From Sclerotiophoma versabilis (Eukaryota > Ascomycota > Dothideomycetes > Pleosporales > Didymellaceae), in assembly GCA_012274445.1 (NCBI GenBank), contig JAAROD010000080.1, positions 2,542,001 to 2,606,000 on the forward strand: a DNA stretch of 64,000 nt, written 5' to 3'. Made by a program: the position numbers and the translations under genes. This document shows positions 1 to 10,900 of this stretch, in pieces (the stretch's first letter is position 1; every line of letters starts with the position of its first letter). The notes below the pieces were generated by a model. That model was not told the origin of the DNA and did no database searches. It saw only the letters and a program-made list of their open reading frames with translations.

Positions 1-1060
1 AAGACCAACAGAACCAGCAAGTATGCATAATAATGCCAGATATCACAAATTAAATCAGACTAAGACGTTCGTAAAATCTCATAGGATCTGAGCAAATAGA
101 TATCGGCCCTATTCTCTCGCTCTTAGCCCTGTTAATAGCCTATAGTGGGCTCTGAAACACAATCTTCACCGTATGTATCCTGAATTCGACACAATAGGGG
201 AAGCAGAGGAAGACTGGGGACGAATTTGTGAGGGTTAGAGGGATTGGTCCATATCACACCTGCAAAAAGAATCTAAAGGATTTCAACCTCAAGTTCCAGG
301 CATCCCATGCAGATCACGGCGTCATTGCAGCTCCTTCTAGTTGCTCGATCTGAAAGAGCCTGACATTCTCGTACCTGTTCGTCTTGACTTGGTGGTAGAG
401 GAAGAGAGCTAGGTACACACCAACTATGGGGATTACACCAGCTATGAATTGTTTTCTTACAGGAACAGATAAGCCATACAACAATACCTAAAGGCTGCTA
501 TTTCCCGCTTAGGCTTCTGTAGCCAAGCCTGTCTACATTGGTATTAGCACAACACTAGCATAAGCTAGTATTGAAGCCTGCAAAGTAAAGCTTTCCTAGA
601 AAACATTGCTACACTGGTTGTACTTACATTGATAACTAACCAAAAGTAAGTGCCCACTAAACTACTAAATCGTTATTAAACAGCTGAGGTAATGCTTGTT
701 ATGCACGTATCGGTTGCAGATACGTGATTAGATTACCCCTAACTCGACAATGCTTGCGACAAAGGTCTAGACGTGAAGGTTACTAGTGTAAGACAACGCT
801 AAACATATGACTATCTGCAAGCTATTTCTCAAGTTTATTTCACACGTTCATCCACAAGACCTTCTAGTGCAAGGATATTCTATTCATTGTAGTGGACCTC
901 TATCAGAAAAGAAGTATAAGAGTGAACAGATTTCACCAACGACTTATTGTCTATCATCAAACAATCACTACAGTGTTTTCTGACCTGTAACTTCTTTCCA
1001 ACATATTCAGTCAACTTTTCTAAGGCCTTCTAACTTCTATCACTCCATCTTCTTACGAAT
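1..1060. other. Upstream non-coding region
   Basis: I see no convincing coding frame. Base composition is that of ordinary host DNA, with CA and TG dinucleotides present, unlike the RIP-mutated blocks further on. The last 150 bases are pyrimidine-rich and lead into the secreted-protein start codon, so they probably hold its promoter and 5' leader. A weak TATA-like stretch (gtataagag) lies near 914. Confidence 0.5.
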
Positions 1061-1342
1061 ATGCATTTCTCCACTACTATTACTCTCGCCATTATGGCCG
1101 CCAGCGCTATTGCAGCTCCCGCTCCAGCAGACCCCACGCCAGCCGACCTAGCCGACATGAAAAGATTTTGCGCAGGTACCTCCATCGTCTGTACCTACGA
1201 TAACAATGTTACTCCCTGCGTCGTTGCCTGCCTTACCCATTGTCGATGCCCGCCTAACCGGACCGTTGGTGGTATTACCGGCCACAACACCAAGAGCGCG
1301 TGTGGACTTTTCAATGAGGTCATCAGTAGTAACCAGTGCTGA
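1061..1342 (+). CDS. Small secreted cysteine-rich protein (candidate effector)
   Basis: A single-exon 93-residue protein. Residues 1-19 form a typical signal peptide (short polar start, hydrophobic core, Ala-rich end), so secretion is expected. A Pro/Ala-rich stretch at 20-33 is followed by Lys-Arg at 34-35, a possible Kex2 site that would release a mature domain of about 58 residues. That domain holds all eight cysteines (37, 44, 53, 57, 61, 63, 81, 93), an even number that fits four disulphides, and two N-glycosylation sequons. The ATG is the first in the frame. The gene stands alone beside AT-rich repeat DNA, a setting where plant-pathogen effectors are often found. I do not recognise a family. 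The effector role is inferred from size, secretion and cysteines only; a small secreted antimicrobial protein would look the same. Confidence 0.75.
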   Translation: MHFSTTITLAIMAASAIAAPAPADPTPADLADMKRFCAGTSIVCTYDNNVTPCVVACLTHCRCPPNRTVGGITGHNTKSACGLFNEVISSNQC

Positions 1343-1682
1343 AGCGGATGCTGTACAAAGCATAGAACAGAACCGGATATAGAGGCACGAAGATTTAGGG
1401 CAGAAAAATGGCGAATTAGAAAAGAGGCATTTTCAGACAGCTGTTTAATGGGAATGCACAGATATCTGTGTTTTCTTTAGGTTCTGTACGACAAAGGGGC
1501 CAATCTAGCAGCATACAAGAATATAACAAAATATGCCTATCTTCTATGTCTTTGTGAATAGTAATTACTTAGGTAATACTACCGCGCTGGAATAGCTGCA
1601 CAACGCAATACCTATTTAACAAGACTAGACTTGTTAACATATCAAGAAAGTAAGTACTTAAAATTTAGAAAAGCTAGATGCG
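1343..1682. other. Intergenic region, probable 3' end of the secreted-protein gene
   Basis: No coding frame is supported. The stretch after the stop codon is AT-rich and presumably holds the 3' untranslated region. CA and TG start to become rarer towards the right, where the RIP-affected frame begins. Confidence 0.4.
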
Positions 1683-2581
1683 TAGAAATCTATGTGTCGT
1701 TGACAACAACTTAGAATATTAGATAATTGTACAAGCATTACGAACGATACCGCAGCGGAACCGCTGTTACAGGTAGAGCTGCTTAGCGGCAAGAAATTGT
1801 CTCTAGATAAACCTGTCTGGCTACTAGAGTTATGTCTAGCGTCTGCATATAAGGTTAACAATATACAGATTACAAACACCTTTATAAAAGCCGCAAACGT
1901 GCACCTTAATAGTGTTAAGTCCAACTAGCAGTAGCAAAAGTTTGCGTTACTAGATGTCTCTTTAGAGTGTTGTCTCTTAAGACAGATTACTGCAGATATA
2001 TTAGCTGTTATACGCAGCTTAGCATCTTAGAAGAAAATTATGTAGGCCGCTTGTAGAGTAAACTAATGGATTAATTTAGAGCGAACTTAGTTGCTCACGC
2101 TAGAGCAATATTAGTCTACTAACCAACCTCAGTGAATCTGAAAGCTGCTTTAGCAGCAAGCAGAATCTAAGAATAGACATTTGCAAGTGTTAGACTATAG
2201 GAAATTGCAAAGAAAGATCTATGATAAGAGGTATTAGTTTAGATACGCACTTATAACCTAGGTTAGGTAGAACTGTAACAGAATACAATTAGAAACAGAC
2301 CTTAAATAACAATTGGTAGATAAAGTATTTAAGAAAAAGATGAAGACTAATCTTATTAGTTAAGTCTTCTAACTAGATCTAACTAGAAGCTACAGGATCT
2401 GTACTTAATTGAGTAATTGTGTTATGACCTAGGTTACCTCTCTAGAAAGACATTCAATAGCAAATTACAGCTATAAGTGTAGTTGCAATATACTGCTATC
2501 TTATGACAAGATGCAGAATCTTAAGAAGTTAGAGGGTAAGAAAGTGCAAAAACAATAAAACGCGAGTGAAAATAAGTTCAC
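1683..2581 (+). pseudogene. RIP-degraded reading frame of unknown family
   Basis: Frame 3 of the plus strand reads as protein for roughly 290 codons if TAA and TAG are passed over; the other two plus frames have many more stops. The stops fall where Gln (CAA, CAG) or Trp would be expected, the signature of RIP. The readable part is rich in Leu, Gln, Lys and Arg, for example LDYRKLQRKIYDKRY around 2194-2238. I do not recognise the family and cannot tell whether this was a host gene or part of a mobile element. A minus-strand open stretch at 1658-1924 lies antisense to it and is probably its shadow. Confidence 0.45.
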
Positions 2582-3065
2582 GTAGAGTAGCTCTTAAAAC
2601 ACCAGTAAGGCAGAAAATAACGAGAGGGTCTAAGTTGAAGAGGAAGACCAGAACTGTACAATATCCTGTTCACAGTATTTTGCGATATATATACGAAGCA
2701 GGAAGCATATTACGGTGTTTGAAAATTCCAAACGTAGATCCACTGTAGGAATATAACAACGAGGCCTGTTGCGTCAGGTGTCGCAAATTGCAGACTCTCT
2801 GGAGGCACCCCGTTTGCTTGCATCTGCAGTGACACTATCAGACCAGGCTTTCGCAATAGATCTTGGAAACATCCAAAGACTCCTGTTTTCACGGGACGAT
2901 TATTAGTAGCATCTTTAGTGCACTCTTATCTTGCCTACAAATATCAACACGGAGATACAGAAGGACTGTTTTTGTTCAAGTTACGAAACTCGCTGTTCAG
3001 TACTCTCGAAACATTCTTTCACATAGGTCCAAGATTCATCAACTCCATATAAAAGCAGAAAGATG
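2582..3065. other. Mixed-composition region without a supported gene
   Basis: Open stretches of 60-75 codons occur on both strands but none has recognisable motifs. CA and TG are present at ordinary levels, so RIP has been light here. It may be decayed intergenic or gene-flanking DNA. Confidence 0.35.
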
Positions 3066-3611
3066 CTCACGCGGTACTACCGGTAATTAACGCTCTTCCT
3101 GTGTAGGACCAAAGCGCCCAAACCTCCATCAGAAACCCAGACTTGCAGCAAGCAAACACGTACTTTATCATCACGTCTTTGAATCTTGGAGTCGTAAACG
3201 CGCTTGAAGTCTGCCTGAAAAACAAACAGATAACTCTTTCAGCCATCAATCATCTTTACTGACCATGTCCCTCAAAGTTCAAGTAGTCGCTGGTAATGAG
3301 GCCCAATCCGCCATCGCACAATCGAGAACAGGGCCTTGAACAGTGACATGGCCTCGTAGAACCTGACCGAAGGGCCCCGCTGGTGTGGAGGTTAATGATT
3401 CGCCTTTGAGCGTCATAGTCAACCTTCCGCCCTCATGTTTTTGATAATACTTTGTAGGTCTCGATACTGATGCCCAGAACCAAGAAGGCCCAAGGTGATG
3501 ACTGAAGTGAAAAATATCCTCATCGATGACGAATTTCTCATCCCATCTTGGTAAGTACACTTTTTGCCACAGTAGATCGCGATGGAGGTTACTTTTCCGC
3601 AGTCCGCACAA
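3066..3611 (-). pseudogene. Minus-strand gene remnant, possibly two exons, cut at 3611
   Basis: The minus strand is open for 110 codons from 3611 to 3279, with ordinary composition and codon use. Read further, the same strand shows a possible intron ending in a pyrimidine-rich acceptor (tttgtttttcag) near 3213, then another open stretch (ADFKRVYDSKIQ...). The frame runs into an abrupt switch at about 3612 from ordinary DNA to RIP-type TA-rich DNA, so the gene appears to have lost its 5' end at the repeat boundary. I do not recognise the protein; a carbohydrate-active enzyme fragment crossed my mind but no motif confirms it. Confidence 0.3.
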
Positions 3612-3847
3612 ATAGTACTTCTTATTAAAATCTAATTTTATTAAGCTAACTAGAAAGCTATTAATAACGTATGTTATAAGCTGTAGTAGTATATTATAAG
3701 CTCTAGAATTATTCTAAAGTATAGGCCTAAAGTATAAGAGGAACTCTGCCTTCATACTAAGTTAATATCTACTTATATAATTCTTGCATACTATATTATA
3801 AAAGAAAGTTACATTACTAAGAAAAAGTAGCTAGCTTAGTAGTATAG
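3612..3847. other. RIP-mutated flank left of the nested stack, possibly 5' part of a pogo element
   Basis: TA-rich sequence with few CA, TG or CG. Sequence matching the start of a pogo-type transposase resumes at 23743, just past the Gypsy element, so this stretch may be the 5' flank of that transposon, split by the Gypsy. I could not find the expected left terminal repeat, so this is only an inference. Confidence 0.3.
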
Positions 3848-4353
3848 TGTTGAAGTTGTACTTTTAAGCAAAGCTCGTAAGCACTATTCGTATTAGTTCT
3901 TAGAGATAAGCGCTGGTACAGAATAGTCTGTAAGGGTTGGGGTTATTGCCTAGTAAAGCACTATAATAATAGAGAGTAATAATAAGTAGTATAGAGTAGA
4001 CTATCTAGCTTAAGAGTTAAGAGTTAAGATTCTAAAGACAAACTTAATTAACTAAGTTGAACACAAACTATAAGGGTTGTATTCCTACTAACTATATACT
4101 AATAAATGTTCTATATAGGTTCTAATATTCTAGAGTTATTCTAACCTAGCATACTATAGAATATTATAGAATTCTCTAGAACACACGTAACATGTTCTAT
4201 TATAGTGTTCTGCTAAGAGATTAGAACAAGTAGAGTTACGCGTTATTAGTTTCTGTATTACTAACCTTCTTAAAGACTATTAGGTTGTCTCTAAGTGTTA
4301 TTAATTCTTCCTTCTCTTATCTTCTACTATACTGCCTCTTAAGGTTTATAATA
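3848..4353 (-). repeat. 3' LTR of the reverse Gypsy copy
   Basis: 506 bp. The first 260 bases are the reverse complement of the R-U5 part shared by all Gypsy copies in the window. The remainder, the U3 part, does not resemble the U3 of the intact element or of the other copies. The left target duplication tatag is at 3843-3847. Confidence 0.9.
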
Positions 4354-4396
4354 CTATTCTTCTCTTCTAACCTTTATATTCTTATAAACTAACTTT

Positions 4397-4960
4397 ATAG
4401 TTTCTAGAAGTACTATATATTATTATTCTATTAGTAACTATATTAATTATATTAAATAACTTATAATAGTATTTTATTAATATTATATAAAGAAGAGTTT
4501 AGAGTGTTATATATTATTATTAAAGAAGAAGTATAGAAATTATTATTATATTAGTAGGTAGAAGTATATTCTAGTTAAAGTTTTAATTCTAAACTTTAAG
4601 CAAATTAACTAAGAGTTAAATTACTTAGAATAATAAGAGGTAGAGGTAGATATAGCTAAGTCTACTACTCTATAAGCTATTCTAGCTATATATATAAAGA
4701 AAGATTATATTTATAAATAAAGAAAAATATTACAGTATTAGAAAAAATAGTAGGTAGATAAAACTAGGTAGTATATTAAAGATCTTAAGGTGCTTAAAGC
4801 TATTAAGAGTATTAACTAAGATATTACTTAGCTAGAGGAGAGCCTAATACCTAGGTCTCTAGCTCTTAATTAGAGTGCCTTTATACTATCTATTCTAGAA
4901 GGTAATCTAAACTTTCTCTTTTTTAATAATACTAAGATAGAAGCTATTAGTAGTTTATAA
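4397..4960 (+). pseudogene. Antisense accessory frame of the reverse Gypsy copy (RIP-degraded)
   Basis: Between the 3' LTR and the end of pol, on the strand opposite to gag-pol, one frame can be followed for 188 codons without a frameshift. All interior stops are TAA or TAG. It starts at ATA (a RIP-altered ATG), and codons 3-6 read Ser-Arg-Ser-Thr, matching residues 3-6 of the 181-residue antisense protein of the intact element. The first 60 codons hold clusters of Tyr codons plus a surviving Cys, as expected if Cys or His codons were mutated. A Lys/Glu/Gln-rich, coiled-coil-like part follows. Length, position, orientation and N-terminus all agree with homology to the intact antisense protein. 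Confidence 0.6.
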
Positions 4961-7652
4961 GGTTTATTACTAGTTCTATATATTTTCTAAGTCTAGGTAT
5001 TCTAACTACTTAATTAAGTACTAAGTACCTTTCTTAGTTTTTTAATATATTATTATTTTTTTAACTTTCTACTTATTATTACTATTAGCTTAGTAGTAGA
5101 AGTCTTTCTAGATTAGCATTCTTAGGTTAGTAGGTTCTAGTAGTAAAATATAGAATACTAGGTAAATCTTTATATTCTTAGGTAGCTTAAGTTAATAGTT
5201 AACTAGGCTAATTTATTTAGAAATAAAAAATAGTTTAACCTTAACCTTATCTAGTTTTTTTATTACTCTTTATATTCTAAGATTTTTTATAAGAAGATAG
5301 ACCTTATCTCTTTTCTTTAGTTAAGGTGCTGTTTTTTATTTCTAGTTAATATATAAAGTAGCTTGTTCTTAAGCTTATATAATATTTTTAAGTAATTTCT
5401 AGTATACTTTCTTTAGTTTAACTACTAATACTATTACTAATTCTGCTTAAATAGAGTAATTAAGAGATTAAGTAAATAGATTTAAGTGTTTCTTATAGTT
5501 TATAAAGAATAGTATTATATCTATTACTTTTAATAACTTATTATTATATACAACTTATACTATAGGTAATAGTAAAACCTAGTTATCTTATTTCTAGTTA
5601 CTATAGATTTAAAGGTATATTTCTATAGTCTAATTTATTCTTTCTATTTATCTATCTATTTACAGATAATAGGCTATAGATAGCTTTTTCTTAGTGCCTA
5701 ATATAGTAAGTATTATAGTCTAATAGTTTAATATAAAAAGCTTATTTCTATTACTAATAATTAATTTAGGTTTTCTATAGTAGTAAATAATCTAGTTAAT
5801 AAATACTATAGCTAACTACTTTGTAGTATAGCTATATCTAAATAGTATTATTTTAGTATATTTAGTAAATTAATCTACTATAATAAAGATTAAGTTATAG
5901 GTAAATTCTATAATAGAGTTCTTAGAGAGTAGTAACTATATAATAAAGTCTATTATAATATTTATCTATAGTACTATTAGTAGCTCTATTACTTATACTT
6001 TTCTATACTTAGTATATATACTATACTTATTCTATTAGTACTATATATAGTTCTTAATAAACTTAGTAACCTTATTCTTTATATTAGAAAACTTATAGTA
6101 TTACTTAATAAGTTCTATAGTATAGGTAATACTAAAGTGTCTATATAGCGCATTATTATAATATCTTAAGATAACTTTCTCTTATAGTTCTTCTAGTACT
6201 TACTCTAGAATATATTATTCCTGCTAAACTTATATTACTAGGTTAAGCTACTATATTAGTCCTAATAACCTATTCTTATTAACTCTAAGAATAGTAAACT
6301 TATTAATTGTTTTTTTACCTATAAGGTTATAGTATTAGCTAAGTATATCTACTCTGCTATTTTCTTTTCCTAGTATATATAGGATCTTAAACTTATATTA
6401 ACTAAGTATTTTTAACTAGTATACTTATTATTAGTTTAGAACCTTAGTAGTAGTAAAATATACTAAGTTCTTATAATCTATATAAATAGTAAGTTCTAAG
6501 CAGCTTTCTATATATACTTTCTAATATTATAGTATATTAATAATAGCTATAAGCTTCTTATTATATATATTATAGTATTCTTCTAGTACTATAAACTTTC
6601 TTAAGTAGTAGGTAATTAGGTGCTATTAACTATCTTATTCTTAAGTAATATATACTTCTAATACTAAATCTAAGATATCTATCTTAAGGTGTATAGGTTT
6701 ACTACTTCTAAATATAATTAGTATAGAAGGCTCTATATATACCTACTTAAGTAACTAGAAAGTATTCTTTTATACTTATTCTTACTTAAAGAGTATATTC
6801 TTCTATATAAGTCTTATAAGTAGTAAAGCCTTTATAAAGTAGTCTTTAATAAAGTATTAATTAAAGTTAATAAACCTAAGGAACTCGTAAATTCTTTTAA
6901 CTATAGTAGGTATTAGCTAATTCTTTATAACCTAGATTTTCTTTTTACTTATCTTAACTCTATATCTTTCTATAATATAGCTAAGAAACTCTACTTTCTT
7001 CTTATACTATTTATACTTCTCTAGCTTTAGCCTAAGGTCTACTATTACTAAGTATTCTAATACTTATTATATATAGACCTTATATTCTTCTAGTATCTTA
7101 CTATATACTAAAATATTATTAAGGTATACTACTATAATAATATCTAGGTATGCTTATAATATATTATTAATTAGTGCCTAATATACTGCTAGTATATTAG
7201 TTAGCCTAAATAGTATAACTATATACTTATAGTAACTATAATAGGTTCTAAATACTATCTTTTATTCTTTACCTTTCTTTATACGTATAAGGTCGTATAC
7301 TTTATATTAGTTAAGTATAGTAAAGAACTTTACTTTTAATAGTTAATTCTATAACTTAGATATATTAGGTAGTAGGTAATAATTCTTAATAGTAATATTA
7401 TTTAACTTCTAGTAGTTAATATAAAGCCTTAGTGTTGTAGCTAAAATAGAGTAAAAATATACATACATTCGCACCCTAAATTTAGGCTACTAAGTAGGCC
7501 TTCTCTGCTGTGTAATACTTAGCTTACTATTCTTCTTTAGTATAAATAGAATAGAGAATTCTGCTAGAGATTTAGATTTTCTAATAAACTTTTTTATAAA
7601 GTTCTCCTTAATTTACTTATATAGTATCTTAAGCTTTTTCTTAAATAACTAA
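4961..7652 (-). pseudogene. RIP-degraded pol, 3' part: reverse transcriptase to chromodomain (reverse Gypsy)
   Basis: The reverse complement aligns with the intact pol from the start of the reverse transcriptase to its end. For example the stretch around 7180-7340 matches the catalytic-core segment coding GAKFFTALDLRGAYNL to MPFGLTNAP in the intact copy. Every Gln and Trp codon that can be placed has become a stop. It is non-functional. The frame is cut at 7652 by the Copia insertion and resumes at 20431. Confidence 0.85.
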
Positions 7653-7944
7653 TATTATATAAGTAAGCTACTAGCTTACTACTAGGCTAAGTAAGGTATT
7701 AGTATATTAAAGCTAGGTATTACCTAAAGTATAAGCCTGTGTGCCTAAGCTTATAGCTAACTCTTAAGAAGCTTAGTAGTTAAGCTAACTATAGTTAAGT
7801 AGACCTACTACTATCTATAAGCTTAATTCTAGAGTTATATAACTAATAATATTTTCTTTATATATAAATAGTTATTACGTCTAAATAGATAGACACTAAT
7901 TAATTATTTAATTACCTAAGTATTATACTATAGGCTTATTAATA
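7653..7944 (+). repeat. Left LTR of Copia A
   Basis: 292 bp, starting tattatataag and ending cttattaata, the RIP forms of TG...CA. It matches 20139-20430 with differences mainly of the transition type. The target duplication actaa precedes it. Confidence 0.9.
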
Positions 7945-7962
7945 GTTATAAGCCTAGCTTCT
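7945..7962 (+). other. Primer-binding site of Copia A (half initiator-Met tRNA type)
   Basis: The bases directly after the LTR read gttataagcctagcttc. Allowing RIP changes this is the complement of the anticodon-stem half of initiator methionine tRNA (around CTCATAACC), a primer known for many Copia elements. The match is by eye from knowledge of conserved tRNA sequence. Confidence 0.6.
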
Positions 7963-10900
7963 AAAGAGTAGTAGATCTCTCTATATACTTAGCTAATTAA
8001 GCCTTTTAAATAGTACTTAACTACTCTAATTAAAACTCTCTTTTACTCTACTACTAAACTAACTAATAGGTAAGCTAGTTAACTACAGCTTATAAGCTTT
8101 ATTAGCTATACTAGCTAGTACCTACTAGCTGCGCTCTAGAAATAACTAGCCTAATTAGTATATTTAGCTTACCTAGTATACTAAGCTACGTAATATATAA
8201 GATCTTATTAACCTAGATACTTCTAATATACTAGGTATATATAAAGAAGCCTCTAAGCTACCTACTATTAGCTTAATTATAGAGCTAGAAGCTGCTAGGT
8301 ATCTATTAACTAGCTTAACCTATAATAACTATCTATATATATAAGCTACCTATAGCTAGTCTACTTAACCTACTAAAGTATAATTAAGCTCTAAGGTATA
8401 TAACTATAAGCTTATAAAATATAAAATATAAATAAGTAAGTAGGCTGCTAAGGCAGAGTATCTTTAGAAACTATAAAACTAGGTTAATACTATAGTAGCT
8501 CTATTAATTATCTTACTAGTAATAGTATAGCTTATTACTAATAATAAGACTATACTATAATTACTTATATAAGTACTATACTAAAAGCTTACTTTTACTA
8601 TACTAAGTACTAAGAACTAAGTTAGAGTAAAGTATAGAGCCTACTTTAGAGTAGCTAAGTAAAGATAAGCTACTCTATAAGACTAGTACTAGAAGTAGTT
8701 ATACCTATATATAAGAGCTAAGTCTTATAAGCTTATAGAAGTTAATAAGAAGCTTACTATTTAAGATTTTCTTAATATATTAGAGTATAGAATTACTCTA
8801 GAATAAGCTTATACTATATACTAAAGAATTATCTAGGATACTATCCTAGGGCTTAAAATACTTAATTTAGCCTAAGTAAGTAGAGTCTTTAGTAGCTTAA
8901 TATATAAATATATAATTAAGTTAAGTAAAGATAACTCTAAAGTATTTATAACCTTTAGTAATTAATTAGATACTTAAGAAGCTTCTATAAAGAAGCCTAA
9001 TAGCTTAATATTAAAATAGATAGGCTATAGTTACCTCTATAAGACTAAGAGTTATACCTACCTATAGAAACTAATATAGTGCTAAGTACTTAAAACTATA
9101 GTAATAGGCTTATCTTTACCTCTATATAGACTAGAAGACTAAGCTTATTAGTAAATACTTTAGAAGCTTAATTATAGAGAGTTTAAAGACCTTAAGAAGA
9201 AAAATAAGTAACTTAGCTAGTACTTAAAAACTTACTACTTAATTTAGGCCTTAGAAGGTCCCTAACTAGTAGCTAGGATACTATAAGTTAAGTTTCTAGG
9301 TAATGTATAAGCAGCTCTAATTAACCTAAGAATAATAAGTACTCTTAGTAACACCTAGCTAATAAGAGAGACTCTAGAGATATATAACCTTATAGATTTT
9401 AACGCTTATCTACTCTCTAAAATTATAATTCTAGATAATAGAGCTGCTATGCACCTAGTTAACAGTACTAAGTACCTTATACCTAGGTCTTTCTACCTAT
9501 CTAATCCTAGTAACACTATAGAGGCAAGTACTTAAGCGTTTCCTATAGCAGGCTAAGGAGCTTATTTACTAAAGAACGCCCTTTATAGAAAGCGTAGCCT
9601 ATATACTAAAAACCTACTTCTTTAGAATATTATTATAGTTAAAGGTTTCTATATTAATATTATCTTAGAAGCTTAATTATAAGAAAAGAGAATATAGTAC
9701 CTAGAGCTTAATAGTACTCTGCAGGTAGAATATATTAAAAACCTTAATATAAGTATTATATATACTACTTTATAGTATACTTATAACCTTACTTTTCTTA
9801 AATATAAACCTTTTTCTTACTATTCTATAAGCCTTCTAAACGTAGTAATAATAAAATAATTATATAACTTCTATCTTTATAGCTTAAGTAAGTGCCTTTA
9901 GTATACTAGAGCTAGCTACCTTAGCCTAAAAGCTCTATAAGTACTTATAAAGCGTATACATAGTATATATATAGCTAGAGTACTCTAGAAGAATTATAAG
10001 ATATATATAATAACCTATACTAAGTAAGTAGTATTATAAAGAAAGTATAAGAAACTAGCTTACTTCTTTTAGTAAATTAGCTAGAACTTATTTAATATAC
10101 CTCTAGGCTATAAAGGTAAGTTATAGATACTTTTAATTAAGAAGTACTATAGTAGAAAGCTTTTTATATACCTGCTGCAGAGAAAGACTTAAATTAAAAT
10201 TCTCTAAGTTCTTACTAATTTTTTAAGCTAGGTAGCTACTTAGTATAAGCTTAAAATCTATAAAATTAGCTAAGATAATAATATAGCTATACTACTAAAG
10301 TAAGAGAGCTCTGTATATAAGCACTAGGCGCTTAATATAGAAATTAATATTAAGTATATACTTTTTTATATATATAAGCTAAATAGTATAGTAAAGAGAG
10401 GTAGATAGAAGATAATTACTAAGTTAATAAAAATAAGAAGTAGTATAAACCTACCTAAGAAGCTCTAGCTAGAGGTTATTATAGCTGCTATATAGCTCTA
10501 TAATATAAGTTCTATAAACTTAAATAAGCTATATAGCCTAAATAAAGAGCTTAATTAGTAGTTTATATAGTACTTTTAATAGTTTTAACCTAAGTAGGTA
10601 AGAGCACTTATAGCTAATCTAAGACCTAATTAGAGTAGAATATATGCGTATAGCTGCTAAGTATATCTCTTAAATAGAGAATAAGCAGCTAGCTATAATA
10701 GAAGAAGCTTTAAAGTTACTCTAAGAGGTTATATTAGCTACTTTATTAGTTATTAAGCTTCTAATATATACTATATATAGGTACTCTAACTTAACTAGGT
10801 AATTATAATGCGTAATATAACCTTTAATAAGAAGCTCTTTTATAACTAGGTTAATAAGTTAACTATACTTCTAGTTATAAAAGTAGTAGAGGTTATAGAA

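Noticed and set aside
1658..1924. 88-codon minus-strand frame
   Set aside because: It is antisense to the RIP-degraded plus-strand frame and has no independent support.
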